This document shows positions 21,281 to 31,544 of a stretch of 64,000 nucleotides of DNA, piece by piece. Within the stretch, counting starts at the first letter, position 1, and every line of letters begins with the position of its first letter. A model generated the notes under the pieces. That model was given only the letters and a program-made list of their open reading frames with translations, did no database searches and had not been told where the DNA came from. The position numbers and the translations under genes are program-made. Source of the stretch: Corynebacterium urealyticum DSM 7109 (GTDB taxonomy: Bacteria > Actinomycetota > Actinomycetes > Mycobacteriales > Mycobacteriaceae). The DNA lies in NCBI RefSeq assembly GCF_000069945.1, contig NC_010545.1:868001-932000 (forward strand). Direction: 5' to 3'.

Positions 21281-22327
21281 TTAGGCGAAGGCTCCGGCCT
21301 CGTCACCGGCTAGCACGTCCTCACCCTGGGGAGCGCCCGGGGCGGTGCCCTCGCCGAACGGGGTGCCCGGGAGCTCCTCGCGACCGTGTTCGGTGTAGAA
21401 AATCTCCGGGCTTGGGCCGACCGGGACCACACCGGTGGGGTTGATGTCCGTGTGCACCAGGAAATAATGGTCCTTGATCTGCTGGAAGTTTGTGCTGTCA
21501 CCGAAGCCCGGCGTCTGGAAGAGATCGCGGAGGTAGCCCCACAGGTGTGGCATCTCCGAGATCTTGTTGCGATTGCACTTGAAGTGGTTGTGATACACCA
21601 TGTCGAAGCGGACCAGGGTGGGGTAGAGGTACACATCCGCCAAGGTGATGTGATCGCCGACGAGGTAGCGACGGGTGCTCAGGCGTTCCTCCAGCCAGTC
21701 GAGGGTGGCGAAAAGCTCATTGAACGCCTTTTCATAGGATTCCTGGGAGCCGGTGAACCCCGCGCGGTAGACGCCGTTGTTGACGGTGCGGAAGACGCGA
21801 TCGTTGATCTCGTCGATCTCTGCGCGCAACGCCTCCGGGTAGAGGTCCGGGGCTCCCGGGCGTTGATAATCAGTCCATTGGGTGGCGAGGTCCTCGACGC
21901 TGCTGAAGAAATCATTGCTCACCACCGACTTCGACGCGACCTCCACCATGGCCGGCACAGTGATGCCGCGAGGGTAATCCCGGTAGCGGTTGAGATAGGC
22001 ATCGCGGAGCTTGCCGATCTTCAGCACGGGGTCGATGGAACCCTCGTCGAGGTCGAAGGTCCAGGACTTCCAGTCGTGGGTGGGACCGGCCAGACCTATC
22101 GAGATCACATCCTCGAGCCCCATCAGGCGCCGGGTGATGACCGCGCGGTGCGCCCATGGGCAGGCGCGCGCTGCGATCAGTCGGTAGGTATTGGCCCTCA
22201 CCGGCCAGGCCTGACCTTTGCCTGAAGCGGTGTTGCTGGGGTCGAAGTTTTCGACGTCCTTGACGATGCGGTCGTCGATGTAGTTCATGTCGCGGTCGAA
22301 TTCGCCGCCCGATTCAACGTAAGCCAT
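21281..22327 (-). CDS. Xi-class glutathione/mycothiol transferase-like protein
   Basis: A 348-residue protein of the glutathionyl-hydroquinone reductase (YqjG/ECM4) family, with a thioredoxin-like N-terminal domain carrying the nucleophile in ACPWAHR (C56) and an all-helical C-terminal domain (about 190-310, GDHITLADVYLYPTLVRFD). Family members reduce thiol-conjugated hydroquinones. Corynebacteria make mycothiol rather than glutathione, so the physiological thiol is probably mycothiol (inference). GAGGG lies just before ATG 22327. The last 35 residues are Gly/Pro/acidic and look disordered. Confidence 0.83.
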   Translation of the reverse strand: MAYVESGGEFDRDMNYIDDRIVKDVENFDPSNTASGKGQAWPVRANTYRLIAARACPWAHRAVITRRLMGLEDVISIGLAGPTHDWKSWTFDLDEGSIDPVLKIGKLRDAYLNRYRDYPRGITVPAMVEVASKSVVSNDFFSSVEDLATQWTDYQRPGAPDLYPEALRAEIDEINDRVFRTVNNGVYRAGFTGSQESYEKAFNELFATLDWLEERLSTRRYLVGDHITLADVYLYPTLVRFDMVYHNHFKCNRNKISEMPHLWGYLRDLFQTPGFGDSTNFQQIKDHYFLVHTDINPTGVVPVGPSPEIFYTEHGREELPGTPFGEGTAPGAPQGEDVLAGDEAGAFA

Positions 22328-22562
22328 TATCCCTCACTGTCCTTTTTCCTTTGGGTCGCCCTGTTGGTGGCATGAGCGGTGCGTCTTCCTCCATTATGGA
22401 TGATATGTCACCAAAAACCAGCGCCTGGGGGATTCGGCCGTCCTGACGTGCGCGTTTCGGATGTTCCCCCGTGGTCGGTTGCTGGTGTGAGCAGCCTTAG
22501 CGATCTCCGACACTCCGCGTCTGTTCGGTCTGTTCCTGGGGAAACTCGTTTAGGCTGGGGAT

Positions 22563-24086
22563 ATGAGTGACGCATCGAATAATGGCAAGAAACCCCAGAA
22601 GGGGGCACTTGGAGGTTCGCCCTTCGGGCGCAACGACCGCGCATCGGAACCGTACGCCGATATCGATGTGCCAGATTATGAGGGCGCAACCCCGGAGCCT
22701 GCCGCCAAGGGCGCCTCGAAGGCGCCAGCTGCTCCGAAGGCTCCCTCTGCCCCAGCAGCTAAGACCGTGAAGGAACCCGCTGCCACTGCAGATAAGAAGC
22801 CGGCTGCAAAGGCTGCCCCCGCGGCGAAGACTGCGACCAAGTCCGAGGCAAAGCCGGGTAACGCCGCGGCTTCAGCCTCCGCCCAGACTAAGCCTGCCGA
22901 GGGCGATGCTCCGAAGGCAGTGGCAGCGAAGGCTGCTGGCGCTCAGTCTGCCGAGGCAAAGAAGGCCGGTACCGCGGCGAAGGACACTAAGGCCCCCAGC
23001 AAGGGCGCGGCGGCGAAGACTGACGCGGCAGACCCGGCGGAGCGAGGCGCTGCCGAACAGAACCGTTCGCGCGATATTTATGCCCTCGTGGGCCGCGCCC
23101 GTCCGCAGCGCATCGAGGCTGCTGCGCCGGAAGCGGGTCCCGCGGCCGAGCCTGCTCTGGCTGCCGAAAACCAGGATGCGGCTGGTGAGCAGCCGGACGT
23201 CGCCGAGGACCAGCGCACTGAGGTGCTTGACCTCTCTGACTCTGCTGCGGGTACCGGCTCGCAGGGCACGGCGGCGCAGCAGCAGTCGCAGCCACAGGCC
23301 GGCACGAACACCGCAACGCTTGGCGCTGGCGTTGCCGGAGCCGGGGCAGTGGGGGGCGCCGGCGGTTACGCCGTAGGCGCTGTTGCTCAACGGAACGACG
23401 CCGACACCGCCGCTCAGGGCTACCCGGCGCAGCCAGGTGATGATTACCCCCAGGACGCTTACGGCGCAGACGCGCAGTGGGATCCACATGCTCAGCCGGT
23501 GGAGCCTGAGGGCGAGCTCGCTTACGGACCTGACGGTCAGCCGCTCGCTCCCGCCGCCGAACCAGTGGAGACTCGCCGCGGGACCCAGTCCCTCGGCCTT
23601 GCCATCCTGCGCATCGTCGCGGGCGCAGTGCTGCTGATCTCTGGCTTGCAAACCCTCTTTGGCTTCGCTGGGGACCCAGGCATCAGCGCCCTCGAGAGCA
23701 GGCTCAGCTTCTTCAGCGTCTCTGGGGTGCTCGCCGTCGCTATCCCTGCCGCCGAGGTCATTGCTGGCGGGCTGCTGATCCTGGGCCTGCTCACGCCGTT
23801 CGCTGCTGCCCTCGCCTTCGTGGTCTCGGCCTTCATGGCGACCTTCCACCTGTCCGGCCATCAGGGCTCGCTGTGGCCTTACGGGCTGAACCCAGTCATC
23901 CACCAGTGGGTGCTCTACGCGCTGATCAGTCTCAGCCTGATCTTCACCGGGCCGGGTGGGGCCTCGCTGGACCGTTCCCGCAGCTGGGCGACCCGACCGC
24001 TAGCCTCCTCCTGGATCTTTGCGGTCCTCGGCATTGCCGGTTTCGCCGCGCTCTGGCTGCTCACGGGCGGTCGCAACCCTTTCTAA
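22563..24086 (+). CDS. DoxX-family membrane protein with long disordered N-terminus
   Basis: 507 residues. The last 165 or so form a DoxX-like four-helix membrane domain (LAILRIVAGAVLLISGLQTLFGF; VAIPAAEVIAGGLLILGLLTPF; WVLYALISLSLIF; IFAVLGIAGFAALWLLTGG). The preceding about 340 residues are Ala/Lys/Pro-rich, then Gln/Asp/Tyr-rich, with no recognisable domain. DoxX proteins of actinobacteria take part in redox or thiol-stress membrane complexes; no role is shown here. TAGGCT lies 6 bases before ATG 22563, so the message is probably leaderless. A strong terminator follows. Confidence 0.8.
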   Translation: MSDASNNGKKPQKGALGGSPFGRNDRASEPYADIDVPDYEGATPEPAAKGASKAPAAPKAPSAPAAKTVKEPAATADKKPAAKAAPAAKTATKSEAKPGNAAASASAQTKPAEGDAPKAVAAKAAGAQSAEAKKAGTAAKDTKAPSKGAAAKTDAADPAERGAAEQNRSRDIYALVGRARPQRIEAAAPEAGPAAEPALAAENQDAAGEQPDVAEDQRTEVLDLSDSAAGTGSQGTAAQQQSQPQAGTNTATLGAGVAGAGAVGGAGGYAVGAVAQRNDADTAAQGYPAQPGDDYPQDAYGADAQWDPHAQPVEPEGELAYGPDGQPLAPAAEPVETRRGTQSLGLAILRIVAGAVLLISGLQTLFGFAGDPGISALESRLSFFSVSGVLAVAIPAAEVIAGGLLILGLLTPFAAALAFVVSAFMATFHLSGHQGSLWPYGLNPVIHQWVLYALISLSLIFTGPGGASLDRSRSWATRPLASSWIFAVLGIAGFAALWLLTGGRNPF

Positions 24087-24125
24087 AATTCGTGGTACGG
24101 CGCGTTTAAGCGCCAGCGAAAGCAG

Positions 24126-24157
24126 AACCCGGGCCCATCAGGGGCCCGGGTTTTCTT
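24126..24157 (+). terminator. Intrinsic terminator after the DoxX gene
   Basis: Perfect 11-bp stem AACCCGGGCCC / GGGCCCGGGTT with a 5-base loop, then TTCTT. Confidence 0.85.
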
Positions 24158-24187
24158 ATGGTGAGGGGAGTGGGAAGTTTCCCAGGT

Positions 24188-26779
24188 TTAGCTCAAACCA
24201 GCTCTTTCGGCTAGCGCCTGGGCCGTCACCGAGCGCGAATCCGGATGCACGCCCTGCTGGGCAACCGCCGCCGGCGTCCCGGTGGCCAGGATCTGTCCGC
24301 CCTCGTCTCCGGCGCCGGGGCCGACGTCGATAACGTGGTCGGCCTGCGCGACCACCCGGAGGTCGTGCTCGACGACGACCACCGTCGCGCCGTCGTCGAC
24401 CAGACGACGCAGCTGGGCGAGCAGCAGGTCCACGTCCGCCGGATGCAGTCCTGTTGTTGGCTCGTCCAAGAGGTAGAGGCTGTGCTTGTGGCCCGATCCG
24501 CGTTGCATCTCCGAGGCCAGCTTGATGCGCTGCGCCTCGCCGCCAGAGAGCTCCGGGGAGCCCTGCCCCAGTCGCAAGTAGCCCAGGCCGAGGGCGTGCA
24601 GAAATTCGACGGAGCGAAGAATCCTCGGCTCCTCGGCAAAGACCTCCAGTGCCTCGTCCACGGTCAGCGCCAAGATGTCGGCGATGCTGCGACCGTTCCA
24701 CTCAATCTCAAGGATTTCCGGCTTATAGCGCTTGCCGTGGCAGGCCGGGCAGGTGGTGTACGTGCCAGGCAGGAAGACCAGCTCGACCTCGATGCTGCCC
24801 GCGCCATCGCACTCCGGGCAGCGCCCCTTTGTCGTGTTATAGGAGAAGTCGGAGACCGACATGCCTCGCTGCTTCGCCTCTGGGGTAGCAGCAAAGAGCC
24901 TGCGGACGTGATCGAAAAGGCCCGTATAGGTCGCGACAGTGGAACGCACCGTGCGCCCGATAGGCTTCTGGGTGATGTGCACCAACCGGCGGATCTTATC
25001 GACCCCCGTGGCGCTCTCCACGCGGAAATCCCCGTTGGCGCCCGAACCGGCCGTGAGCTCGGCATCCGGGTCTTCGTCCGAGACCTCGTCGGCGCCGATC
25101 ACCTGCTTGGCCGAGCGGGACACCACATCGGCCAGCACCCCGATGACCAGGGTGGATTTGCCGGACCCAGAAACGCCCGTGACCGCGGTCAGCGCCCCCA
25201 GCGGGAAGTCCACGTCGGCCCCGTCGAAGGCGCGCGCGTGTATGCCGCTGAGGTGAATGGACTGACCAGTGCCGGCCGGGGAGGCTGCCAACTCGGGAAA
25301 GTCCTCGGTTAACGCGGCGGCAGTGGGGGAACCCAGCTGCTCGGCGGTGGCTCGGAACTGGTCAGTAGGGCCGGAGAACACCAGCTGCCCGCCGCGCTCG
25401 CCAGCGCGGGGGCCGATGTCCACGATCCAATCGCAACCGGCTACCAGGGACATATCGTGCTCCACCAGAAGCACCGAATTACCAGCAGTGATGAAGCGTT
25501 GCAGCAGCTCGGACACCGCCTTGCGCTCCACGACGTGCAGACCCGCTGAGGGCTCGTCCAGCACGTAGGTCGTACCGAACAGGCTCGAGTTCAGCTGGGA
25601 GGCCAGCCGCAGGCGTTGGTGCTCGCCCGCGGACAAGCTTCGTGCCGGGCGGGAGAGGCTTAAGTGCCCCAGCCCCAGCTTGATCGCAGCGCGCACCGTG
25701 GGCAGCACCTGATCCAGCAGCAGCTCCTCGGCCTCGTCGTGCTCGGTCCACTGCTGCTTGGCGATGCCTGCCAAATACTGGAGGCGTTCCTCCAACACAG
25801 CAAGAACATCCTTCAACGCCAGATCATTAAACTCGTCGATGGCATAACCGGCGTAGGTGACCTGCAAGGTATCCGGCTGGAAGCCACGGCCCTGGCACGT
25901 CGGGCAGGTCGATGAATGCATGAAGGAAAGCACCCGGCGGCGGTTCTTATCCGACTCCGTCTCCGCCAGGGTGTCGGTGAGGTAGGTGGCAACCGAGCGC
26001 CACTTGCCCTTATACGATCCGTTCACGGCGTTTTCATCCCGCACAGGGTGGACGGTCACCACCGGCTGCTCATCGGTGAACAGGATCCAGTCGCGGTCTG
26101 TTTGCGGAATATCCCGCCATGGGATGTCCAGCGGATAGCCGAGGGTTCCCAGGATGTCCCGGAAGTTCTTGCCCAACCACGCTCCCGGCCACGCGGCGAT
26201 CGCGCCGTCCCAGATGGACAGGCTGGGATCCGGCACCATCGACTCTTCTGTCGGCCGGTGCACGGTGCCGGTTCCCTGGCACTCGGGGCACATGCCGGCA
26301 GTGGTGTTGGGGGAGAAGGCATCCGAATCGAGCCTGCCGTACTCCAGCCGCTCGCGCATGCCGTTCGGGTAGCTGCCCGAGCGGGAGAAGAGCAGCCGAA
26401 TACTATTCGACATATTCGAGATCGTGCCCACCGAGGAGCGCGCCCCACCCAGGGTGGTGGACTGCTGCAGCGCCACCGTCGGCGGCAGGCCCGTGACCGA
26501 TCCCACTCGAGGGTTGACCGCGCCGCCGATGAGACGGCGGGCGAAGGGGGAGACGGACTCCAGATAGCGGCGCTGTGCCTCCCCGTGGATGGTGCCGAAG
26601 GCCAGGCTGGACTTGCCCGACCCCGACACGCCAGTGACCGCCACGAGGGTGTCCCGCGGCAGGTCGACGTCGATGTGCTTCAGGTTATGCAGGTGCGCAT
26701 CGCGTACCCGGATCATCGGATCGTGACCCGCGCGCTCCGGAGTGTGCGGAGCCGGGGACCCGGACGTGGCGTGAGTCAT
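24188..26779 (-). CDS. UvrA-like ABC ATPase (class II UvrA)
   Basis: 863 residues with two ABC cassettes: Walker A GVSGSGKSSLAFGT (about 50) and GVSGSGKSTLVIG (about 545), signatures SLSAGEHQRLRLAS and ELSGGEAQRIKLAS, and Cys4 zinc fingers (CPECQGTG...CPTCQGRG and CPECDGAG...CPACHGKR). It is about 90 residues shorter than housekeeping UvrA, as in UvrA2/DrrC-type paralogues linked to DNA-intercalator or drug tolerance. It probably binds damaged or drug-modified DNA; excision repair is not implied. It sits 5 bp downstream of ilvD on the same strand. Confidence 0.85.
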   Translation of the reverse strand: MTHATSGSPAPHTPERAGHDPMIRVRDAHLHNLKHIDVDLPRDTLVAVTGVSGSGKSSLAFGTIHGEAQRRYLESVSPFARRLIGGAVNPRVGSVTGLPPTVALQQSTTLGGARSSVGTISNMSNSIRLLFSRSGSYPNGMRERLEYGRLDSDAFSPNTTAGMCPECQGTGTVHRPTEESMVPDPSLSIWDGAIAAWPGAWLGKNFRDILGTLGYPLDIPWRDIPQTDRDWILFTDEQPVVTVHPVRDENAVNGSYKGKWRSVATYLTDTLAETESDKNRRRVLSFMHSSTCPTCQGRGFQPDTLQVTYAGYAIDEFNDLALKDVLAVLEERLQYLAGIAKQQWTEHDEAEELLLDQVLPTVRAAIKLGLGHLSLSRPARSLSAGEHQRLRLASQLNSSLFGTTYVLDEPSAGLHVVERKAVSELLQRFITAGNSVLLVEHDMSLVAGCDWIVDIGPRAGERGGQLVFSGPTDQFRATAEQLGSPTAAALTEDFPELAASPAGTGQSIHLSGIHARAFDGADVDFPLGALTAVTGVSGSGKSTLVIGVLADVVSRSAKQVIGADEVSDEDPDAELTAGSGANGDFRVESATGVDKIRRLVHITQKPIGRTVRSTVATYTGLFDHVRRLFAATPEAKQRGMSVSDFSYNTTKGRCPECDGAGSIEVELVFLPGTYTTCPACHGKRYKPEILEIEWNGRSIADILALTVDEALEVFAEEPRILRSVEFLHALGLGYLRLGQGSPELSGGEAQRIKLASEMQRGSGHKHSLYLLDEPTTGLHPADVDLLLAQLRRLVDDGATVVVVEHDLRVVAQADHVIDVGPGAGDEGGQILATGTPAAVAQQGVHPDSRSVTAQALAERAGLS

Positions 26780-26784
26780 GGTAG

Positions 26785-28662
26785 CTACTTCACCTCGCGG
26801 ACTGCGCCCTTATCGGCTGAGGTTGCCATCGCTGCGTAGGCGCGCAGGGCCTTGGTGACTCGGCGCTTGCGGGTGGTGGGCTGCCACGGGGTGTCGGAGG
26901 CGTCCATCTGCTCGCGACGGCGCGCGATCTCTTCCTCAGAGATCTGCAGCTCCAGCGTGCGGTCATGGACGTCGATGAGGATCGGGTCGCCGTCCTCAAC
27001 CAGGCCGATCAGCCCGCCGTGGGCAGCCTCGGGGGAGATGTGGCCGACCGAGATGCCGGAGGAACCGCCGGAGAAGCGCCCATCCGTGATCAGTGCGCAT
27101 TCGCGCCCCAGGCCGGAGCCCTTCAGGAAGGCGGTCGGGTGCAGCATCTCCTGCATGCCCGGGCCGCCAGCCGGGCCCTCGTAACGGACGACGATGCAGT
27201 CACCTGGCTTTACCTTCTTGTCCAGGATCACGCGCACCGCGTCCTCCTGGGATTCGACGACGAGGGCCTTGCCCTCGAAGCGCCACAGTTCCTCGTCGAT
27301 GCCAGCAGCCTTGATGATCGCACCGTCCTCGGCGAGGTTGCCGCGCAGCACGACCAGGCCGCCGTCGGCGGTGTAGGCGTGCTCGACGTCGCGGATGCAG
27401 CCACCAGCGGCATCAGTGTCCAGCGAAGACCAGCGGTTCTCGGTGGAGAAAGCCTCGGTGGTGCGCGCCCCGCCCGGAGCGGCGTGGAAGAGGTCGATGG
27501 CGGCATCGCTCGGGTTCTCCGCGCGGATGTCCCAGGCCTCCAACCACTCCGAGAGGCTGTTCGCATGCACGGTGTGGACATCCTCATTGAGCTTTCCGCC
27601 GCGCCACAGCTCACCCAGGATCGCGGGGATGCCGCCGGCACGGTGGACGTCCTCCATGTGGAAGTCAGAGTTCGGGGAGACCTTGGACAGGCACGGCACC
27701 TCGCGGGAGAGATCATCGATGTCCTGCAGGGTGAAGTCCACCTCGCCCTCCTGGGCGGCGGCGAGGATGTGCAGCACGGTGTTCGTGGAGCCACCCATCG
27801 CCATGTCCAGTGCCATCGCATTCTGGAAGGCGTGCTTGGTCGCGATATTGCGCGGCAGGACAGACTCGTCGCCCTCGCCGTAGTAGCGGCGGCACAGGTC
27901 GACGATGGTGTGGCCGGCCTGGGTGAACAGACGGCGGCGGTACTCGTGGGTCGCCAGGGTGGAGCCGTTACCCGGCAGGGACAGGCCCAGCGCCTCGGTG
28001 AGGCAGTTCATGGAGTTGGCGGTGAACATACCGGAGCAGGAACCGCAGGTCGGGCACGCTGCGGACTCGACGTCCAGCAGGCCCTGGGCGTCGACCCTGT
28101 CGGATGCGGAGGCGGAGATCGCGGTGATCAGGTCCGTCGGGGCCTGGACCACGCCGTCGACGGCGACGGCCTTGCCGGCCTCCATCGGGCCACCCGAGAC
28201 GAAGACGACCGGGATGTTCAACCGCATCGCGGCGTTCAGCATGCCCGGGGTGATCTTGTCGCAGTTCGAGATGCACACCAGCGCGTCCGCGGCGTGCCCG
28301 TTAACCATGTACTCCACGCTGTCGGAGATGATCTCGCGAGAGGGCAGGGAGTAGAGCATTCCGGCGTGGCCCATCGCGATGCCATCGTCGACCGCGATGG
28401 TGTTGAATTCGCGTGCCACACCGCCGGCCTCCTCGATGGCCTCAGCGACGATGTCGCCGACGTCCTTGAGGTGGACGTGGCCCGGAACGAACTGGGTATA
28501 GGAGTTCGCGATGGCGATGATCGGCTTGTGGAAGTCATCATCCGTCATGCCCGTCGCGCGCCACAGCGCACGTGCACCTGCGGCGTTGCGGCCCTGTGTG
28601 GTGACGTCGGAACGCAGTGGGATCGAGGCTCCGAAAGAAGTGGTGTTGTCCTGAGATGTCAT
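26785..28662 (-). CDS. ilvD: Dihydroxy-acid dehydratase
   Basis: Iron-sulfur enzyme of valine and isoleucine synthesis (dihydroxy acid to 2-oxo acid). 625 residues with cluster ligands in [13 protein letters not shown] and [17 protein letters not shown], and the C-terminal GRFSGGSSG motif. Start ATG 28662. In the pathway it follows IlvC, encoded 5.5 kb away on the other strand. The UvrA-like gene is just downstream and may be co-transcribed. Confidence 0.96.
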   Translation of the reverse strand: MTSQDNTTSFGASIPLRSDVTTQGRNAAGARALWRATGMTDDDFHKPIIAIANSYTQFVPGHVHLKDVGDIVAEAIEEAGGVAREFNTIAVDDGIAMGHAGMLYSLPSREIISDSVEYMVNGHAADALVCISNCDKITPGMLNAAMRLNIPVVFVSGGPMEAGKAVAVDGVVQAPTDLITAISASASDRVDAQGLLDVESAACPTCGSCSGMFTANSMNCLTEALGLSLPGNGSTLATHEYRRRLFTQAGHTIVDLCRRYYGEGDESVLPRNIATKHAFQNAMALDMAMGGSTNTVLHILAAAQEGEVDFTLQDIDDLSREVPCLSKVSPNSDFHMEDVHRAGGIPAILGELWRGGKLNEDVHTVHANSLSEWLEAWDIRAENPSDAAIDLFHAAPGGARTTEAFSTENRWSSLDTDAAGGCIRDVEHAYTADGGLVVLRGNLAEDGAIIKAAGIDEELWRFEGKALVVESQEDAVRVILDKKVKPGDCIVVRYEGPAGGPGMQEMLHPTAFLKGSGLGRECALITDGRFSGGSSGISVGHISPEAAHGGLIGLVEDGDPILIDVHDRTLELQISEEEIARRREQMDASDTPWQPTTRKRRVTKALRAYAAMATSADKGAVREVK

Positions 28663-28760
28663 GATCGACGTGCTCTCTTCAATATCTCTATGGGTGAAAG
28701 TGGCTTTCCGGCCCCGTACGGTCCCCGACAGCGGGGGAGGCGAAGCCGGCGTTGTGTTCT

Positions 28761-29435
28761 TTAGTTATCGCGAGCGCGCTCGGAGTTGCGGCCGGTACCC
28801 GGATCATCCGCGTTCTCTGGGGAAGCGACGGAATCCGCCTGAGACTCTGGGGCGGCCGTGGGGTCCTCGGCCTCGTGCTCCGCGCGACGCTGCTTCTCGT
28901 ACTCAGCGTAATCCTCGGAGTCCATCAGGACAGCCGAACCGTCGCGGTGGACGACCTGGACCTTATTGTGAATGTCCAGGCGCGCCGGGGTGAGAGGGTC
29001 CGGGATGCGGCCTGCAGTGGCCTCTGCGAGGGCGGGGAGGCTGTTGAAGCTGATGCCAGGCAGCCAGAATTGAGAGTCATCTATTGCGGCTGCGTAGGCC
29101 TTACCCGCCTTGTTGAAACGGATGCCCTGGAAGTCCTGCCAAGCCACGGTCTTGGATGGTCGGATCAGTGGCTTGGCCGTAATACCCTGCTCATCCACGC
29201 GGGTCCCCGCCTTGATCACCCACACGATGAAAAGCAGCGGGAGCAGGGGAATCCAGAAGAACGCTGCGACGTTGTATCCGGTGAAAATGAGGCTAATCAG
29301 GAACATGACGAACCCGACGAGGATGTTTTCCCGGCTCGGGTGGAACGTCTGGGGGCGCACCGCCGGCCGACCGTGGTTGTGGTCGGGACGGGGCCGGTTC
29401 GTGGTGTTGTTGTCCTGGGCGCTCATGTGAGCCAT
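28761..29435 (-). CDS. PH-domain membrane protein (Cfp6-like)
   Basis: 224 residues: a short N-terminal region, a hydrophobic hairpin ([19 protein letters not shown] and [15 protein letters not shown], about 38-75) and a bacterial PH domain (about 78-150, [13 protein letters not shown]). The C-terminal 60 residues are acidic and disordered. Mycobacterial Rv3004 (cfp6), next to ilvB1, is the matching gene. No function is known. An internal ATG three codons in (29426) is an alternative start. Confidence 0.75.
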   Translation of the reverse strand: MAHMSAQDNNTTNRPRPDHNHGRPAVRPQTFHPSRENILVGFVMFLISLIFTGYNVAAFFWIPLLPLLFIVWVIKAGTRVDEQGITAKPLIRPSKTVAWQDFQGIRFNKAGKAYAAAIDDSQFWLPGISFNSLPALAEATAGRIPDPLTPARLDIHNKVQVVHRDGSAVLMDSEDYAEYEKQRRAEHEAEDPTAAPESQADSVASPENADDPGTGRNSERARDN

Positions 29436-29502
29436 TTAACCAGGTGCGCGGGGTGGGGCTTAAATCCCTTTTTCTTCGCCGTGAGGCCGGAGGGGGATCG
29501 TG

Positions 29503-31191
29503 CTAGAAGCCCCCGGTGTCCCCACCGGAGTCTCCCGTGGCAGTCCCGGAATCAGCGCCAGTGGTCGCCGGAGCCGCGGCACCGCGATTCCCGTCAGGTT
29601 GCTGATTCTGATTCTGGTTCTGCTGCTGCGACTGCGGCGCCCGATTCTGCGGTTCGCGCTGTGAGTTGTTGGCGTTCGGTTCCTGCGTGGATTGGGGCTC
29701 GGGGGTCTCCGCCTGGCCAGTTTGCTGCGGTTGCTGCCCCTCTTGCTCCGAGGAATCCTGGGTTGCGGGCTGCGCCGGCTCCGATGCAGGAGTTTCAGTC
29801 GGTTCGCTGGTCTTCGCCGGGCGGTCGCTCCAGTACGCGGGGTTGAGCACGCCGGCGCGACCGTCGTCCGGGTTTGAGGACGCTGCGGCAAGCAGCCCCA
29901 GGACTGCGAGCGCGATGAACAGGAGCGTCGTGGAGACCCGTGTTCGGCCACCGAAGGTCAGCCAGCGCTGGAAACGCGAGCTGTAGTCATAGCGCTTGAA
30001 TACCCCAGAATCGAGGTCTTCGTCGATGTCGTCCTCGGTGCCGACGATGAGCGCGCCATCGGAGGCGGACCCAGGGCCATCGTCCTTGGATCGGACGATC
30101 GCGACCTCCTCCGCCGGGTCCAGTGGGGTGCCGGAATCATCGTCATCGGACGGACGAGACGTATCCGTGCTGTGGACACCGACACGGGATGCGCCCTGCG
30201 AAGAAGTGCTTGGTTCCTGCCGGGTGGCGAACACGGTCGTGGGGGTGGAATCCTCCACTTCCGCGTTCGGGGCCTCGCCCGACACCGTGTTGCGTGGGGT
30301 GGAAGGCTCGGGGGAGTGCGCAGAGTTGAAGAGCGAGGCGGGAGCGGTTTCCATGCGATCCCAGAAGGTATTCAGAATGGCAGAGCGGATGGCGCGCTCA
30401 ACGGCCCACTGCTTCGCCGGGATGACGTCGACGGTGACGCGGAAGGTTACGGCCCACGGTTGACCGGCTGCCTGGGGTTGGACGACGGCGACGGCGGGCA
30501 TGACGTCCACACCGCCGGTCACATTCGGCTTGATATCAGGGGAGGAGACGGCGCGCTTCGTCGCCTGCTCGACGTGCTCTACCAGCTGGTTGATGTTTTC
30601 GCCGGGACGCAGCGGGATGTCGATTTCGACAAAAGCACGCGACCAGTCCTGGGAAAAGTTGGTGATCGCGCCGACCTTGCCGTTGGGGACGGTCACCATC
30701 TCACCGCTGGCGGTGCGCAGCTTCGTGGCGCGCAGGGTCAGTGCGACGACGGTGCCCTCCACCGCATTATTTGTGCCTTCGAAGCTCACATAATCGCCGA
30801 CGCCAAACTGGCGCTCGGTGATGATGAAGACACCGGAGAGGAAATCCCCGATGATGTTCTGAGCGCCGAAACCAATCGCGGCGGACACGACGGTGGCAGG
30901 CACGGCGGCTGAGGCTGCTGGTACGCCGAGCAGAGTCAGCGCACGGATGGCGATGATGAAGTAGACCACCGCTTCGACGAGGTACACCAGCGCGCCGGCG
31001 AGGGCGAGCGTGGATTTCGTGGACTCCTCATCAGCATCCAGCCGCTGGGCGACGACGCGGACACACAGTCTGCCGACCCTCGGGACCAGAACCGCCAAGA
31101 CCGCAAGTGCAGCCAGCGGCAAGCCGGGATGGATGAGCCACTCCCAGGCCTTGATCGCGTAATGCGTGAGGAAATAAGTCGATGCTTGCAT
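29503..31191 (-). CDS. MscS-type channel, MscCG-like glutamate exporter
   Basis: 562 residues. Three N-terminal membrane helices, the pore-lining one with SAAIGFGAQNIIGDFLSG (about 95-115), are followed by the MscS beta domain (VEGTVVALTLRATKLRT) and alpha/beta domain. A long linker then leads to a fourth helix (TLLFIALAVLGLLAAASS, about 450) and a Pro/Gln/Asn-rich tail. A C-terminal extra helix is the hallmark of corynebacterial MscCG, which opens on membrane tension and exports glutamate. Start ATG 31191 is chosen over a TTG three codons upstream. It diverges from ilvB. Confidence 0.85.
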   Translation of the reverse strand: MQASTYFLTHYAIKAWEWLIHPGLPLAALAVLAVLVPRVGRLCVRVVAQRLDADEESTKSTLALAGALVYLVEAVVYFIIAIRALTLLGVPAASAAVPATVVSAAIGFGAQNIIGDFLSGVFIITERQFGVGDYVSFEGTNNAVEGTVVALTLRATKLRTASGEMVTVPNGKVGAITNFSQDWSRAFVEIDIPLRPGENINQLVEHVEQATKRAVSSPDIKPNVTGGVDVMPAVAVVQPQAAGQPWAVTFRVTVDVIPAKQWAVERAIRSAILNTFWDRMETAPASLFNSAHSPEPSTPRNTVSGEAPNAEVEDSTPTTVFATRQEPSTSSQGASRVGVHSTDTSRPSDDDDSGTPLDPAEEVAIVRSKDDGPGSASDGALIVGTEDDIDEDLDSGVFKRYDYSSRFQRWLTFGGRTRVSTTLLFIALAVLGLLAAASSNPDDGRAGVLNPAYWSDRPAKTSEPTETPASEPAQPATQDSSEQEGQQPQQTGQAETPEPQSTQEPNANNSQREPQNRAPQSQQQNQNQNQQPDGNRGAAAPATTGADSGTATGDSGGDTGGF

Positions 31192-31420
31192 AGCGAACAA
31201 CCCTAGTAAGGCAGCCTGTGACCTCGCCGGGTCTCTGCTGATAATTCAAGCAGCATCTTGGCCGCGGAAAGGGGGCGCGTTTGCTGCGTATCAGGGATAG
31301 TTTTCGGGCGTGGGGAACCGCACGTGGTCAGTCACTCTATGGGAATAAACATTTCAACCATTGGGAACATGCAGGTCGCGACATTTGCCATCCGGGGTTC
31401 ATATTGTTAGTATCATCACA
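31192..31420. promoter_or_regulatory. Intergenic region between MscCG-like gene and ilvB, with ilvB promoter
   Basis: Contains TTGCCA (31385-31390) and TAGTAT (31408-31413) separated by 17 bp, a good promoter pointing to ilvB. Transcription would begin at about 31420. The remainder shows no convincing gene; a 72-codon frame from 31281 has no family features. Confidence 0.6.
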
Positions 31421-31540
31421 ATGCTCAGCCGGCCAGTCACCGAGTTTCGGGGAAATGCGGCAGGCTGCAGTGTTCTTGTTTTTGTCCCCGATGAAGTAGA
31501 AGCGAGTAACAATCTCGCGTGCCGAGCAAGGAGCGATTGA
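31421..31540 (+). CDS. Candidate ilvB leader peptide (39 aa, leaderless)
   Basis: ATG 31421 lies 7 bases after the TAGTAT box, so it would be at or near the 5' end of the mRNA. The 39-codon frame contains the run VLVFV at codons 18-22 and ends with TGA at 31538, four bases before the ilvB GTG. The ilvB ribosome site (GGAG) is inside it, after a GCGAG/CTCGC hairpin (31502-31518). C. glutamicum ilvBNC is known to be attenuated through a Val/Leu/Ile-rich leader; this frame is the obvious counterpart, though I see no T-run terminator, so coupling of translation is as likely. Confidence 0.55.
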   Translation: MLSRPVTEFRGNAAGCSVLVFVPDEVEASNNLACRARSD

Positions 31541-31544
31541 AACC

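Noticed and set aside
26965..28764. A 599-codon open frame on the + strand opposite ilvD
   Set aside because: Antisense shadow of ilvD; composition is typical of reversed coding sequence.
31281..31499. A 72-codon gene upstream of ilvB
   Set aside because: Crosses the ilvB promoter, has mixed composition and no similarity; the 31421 frame fits the promoter better.
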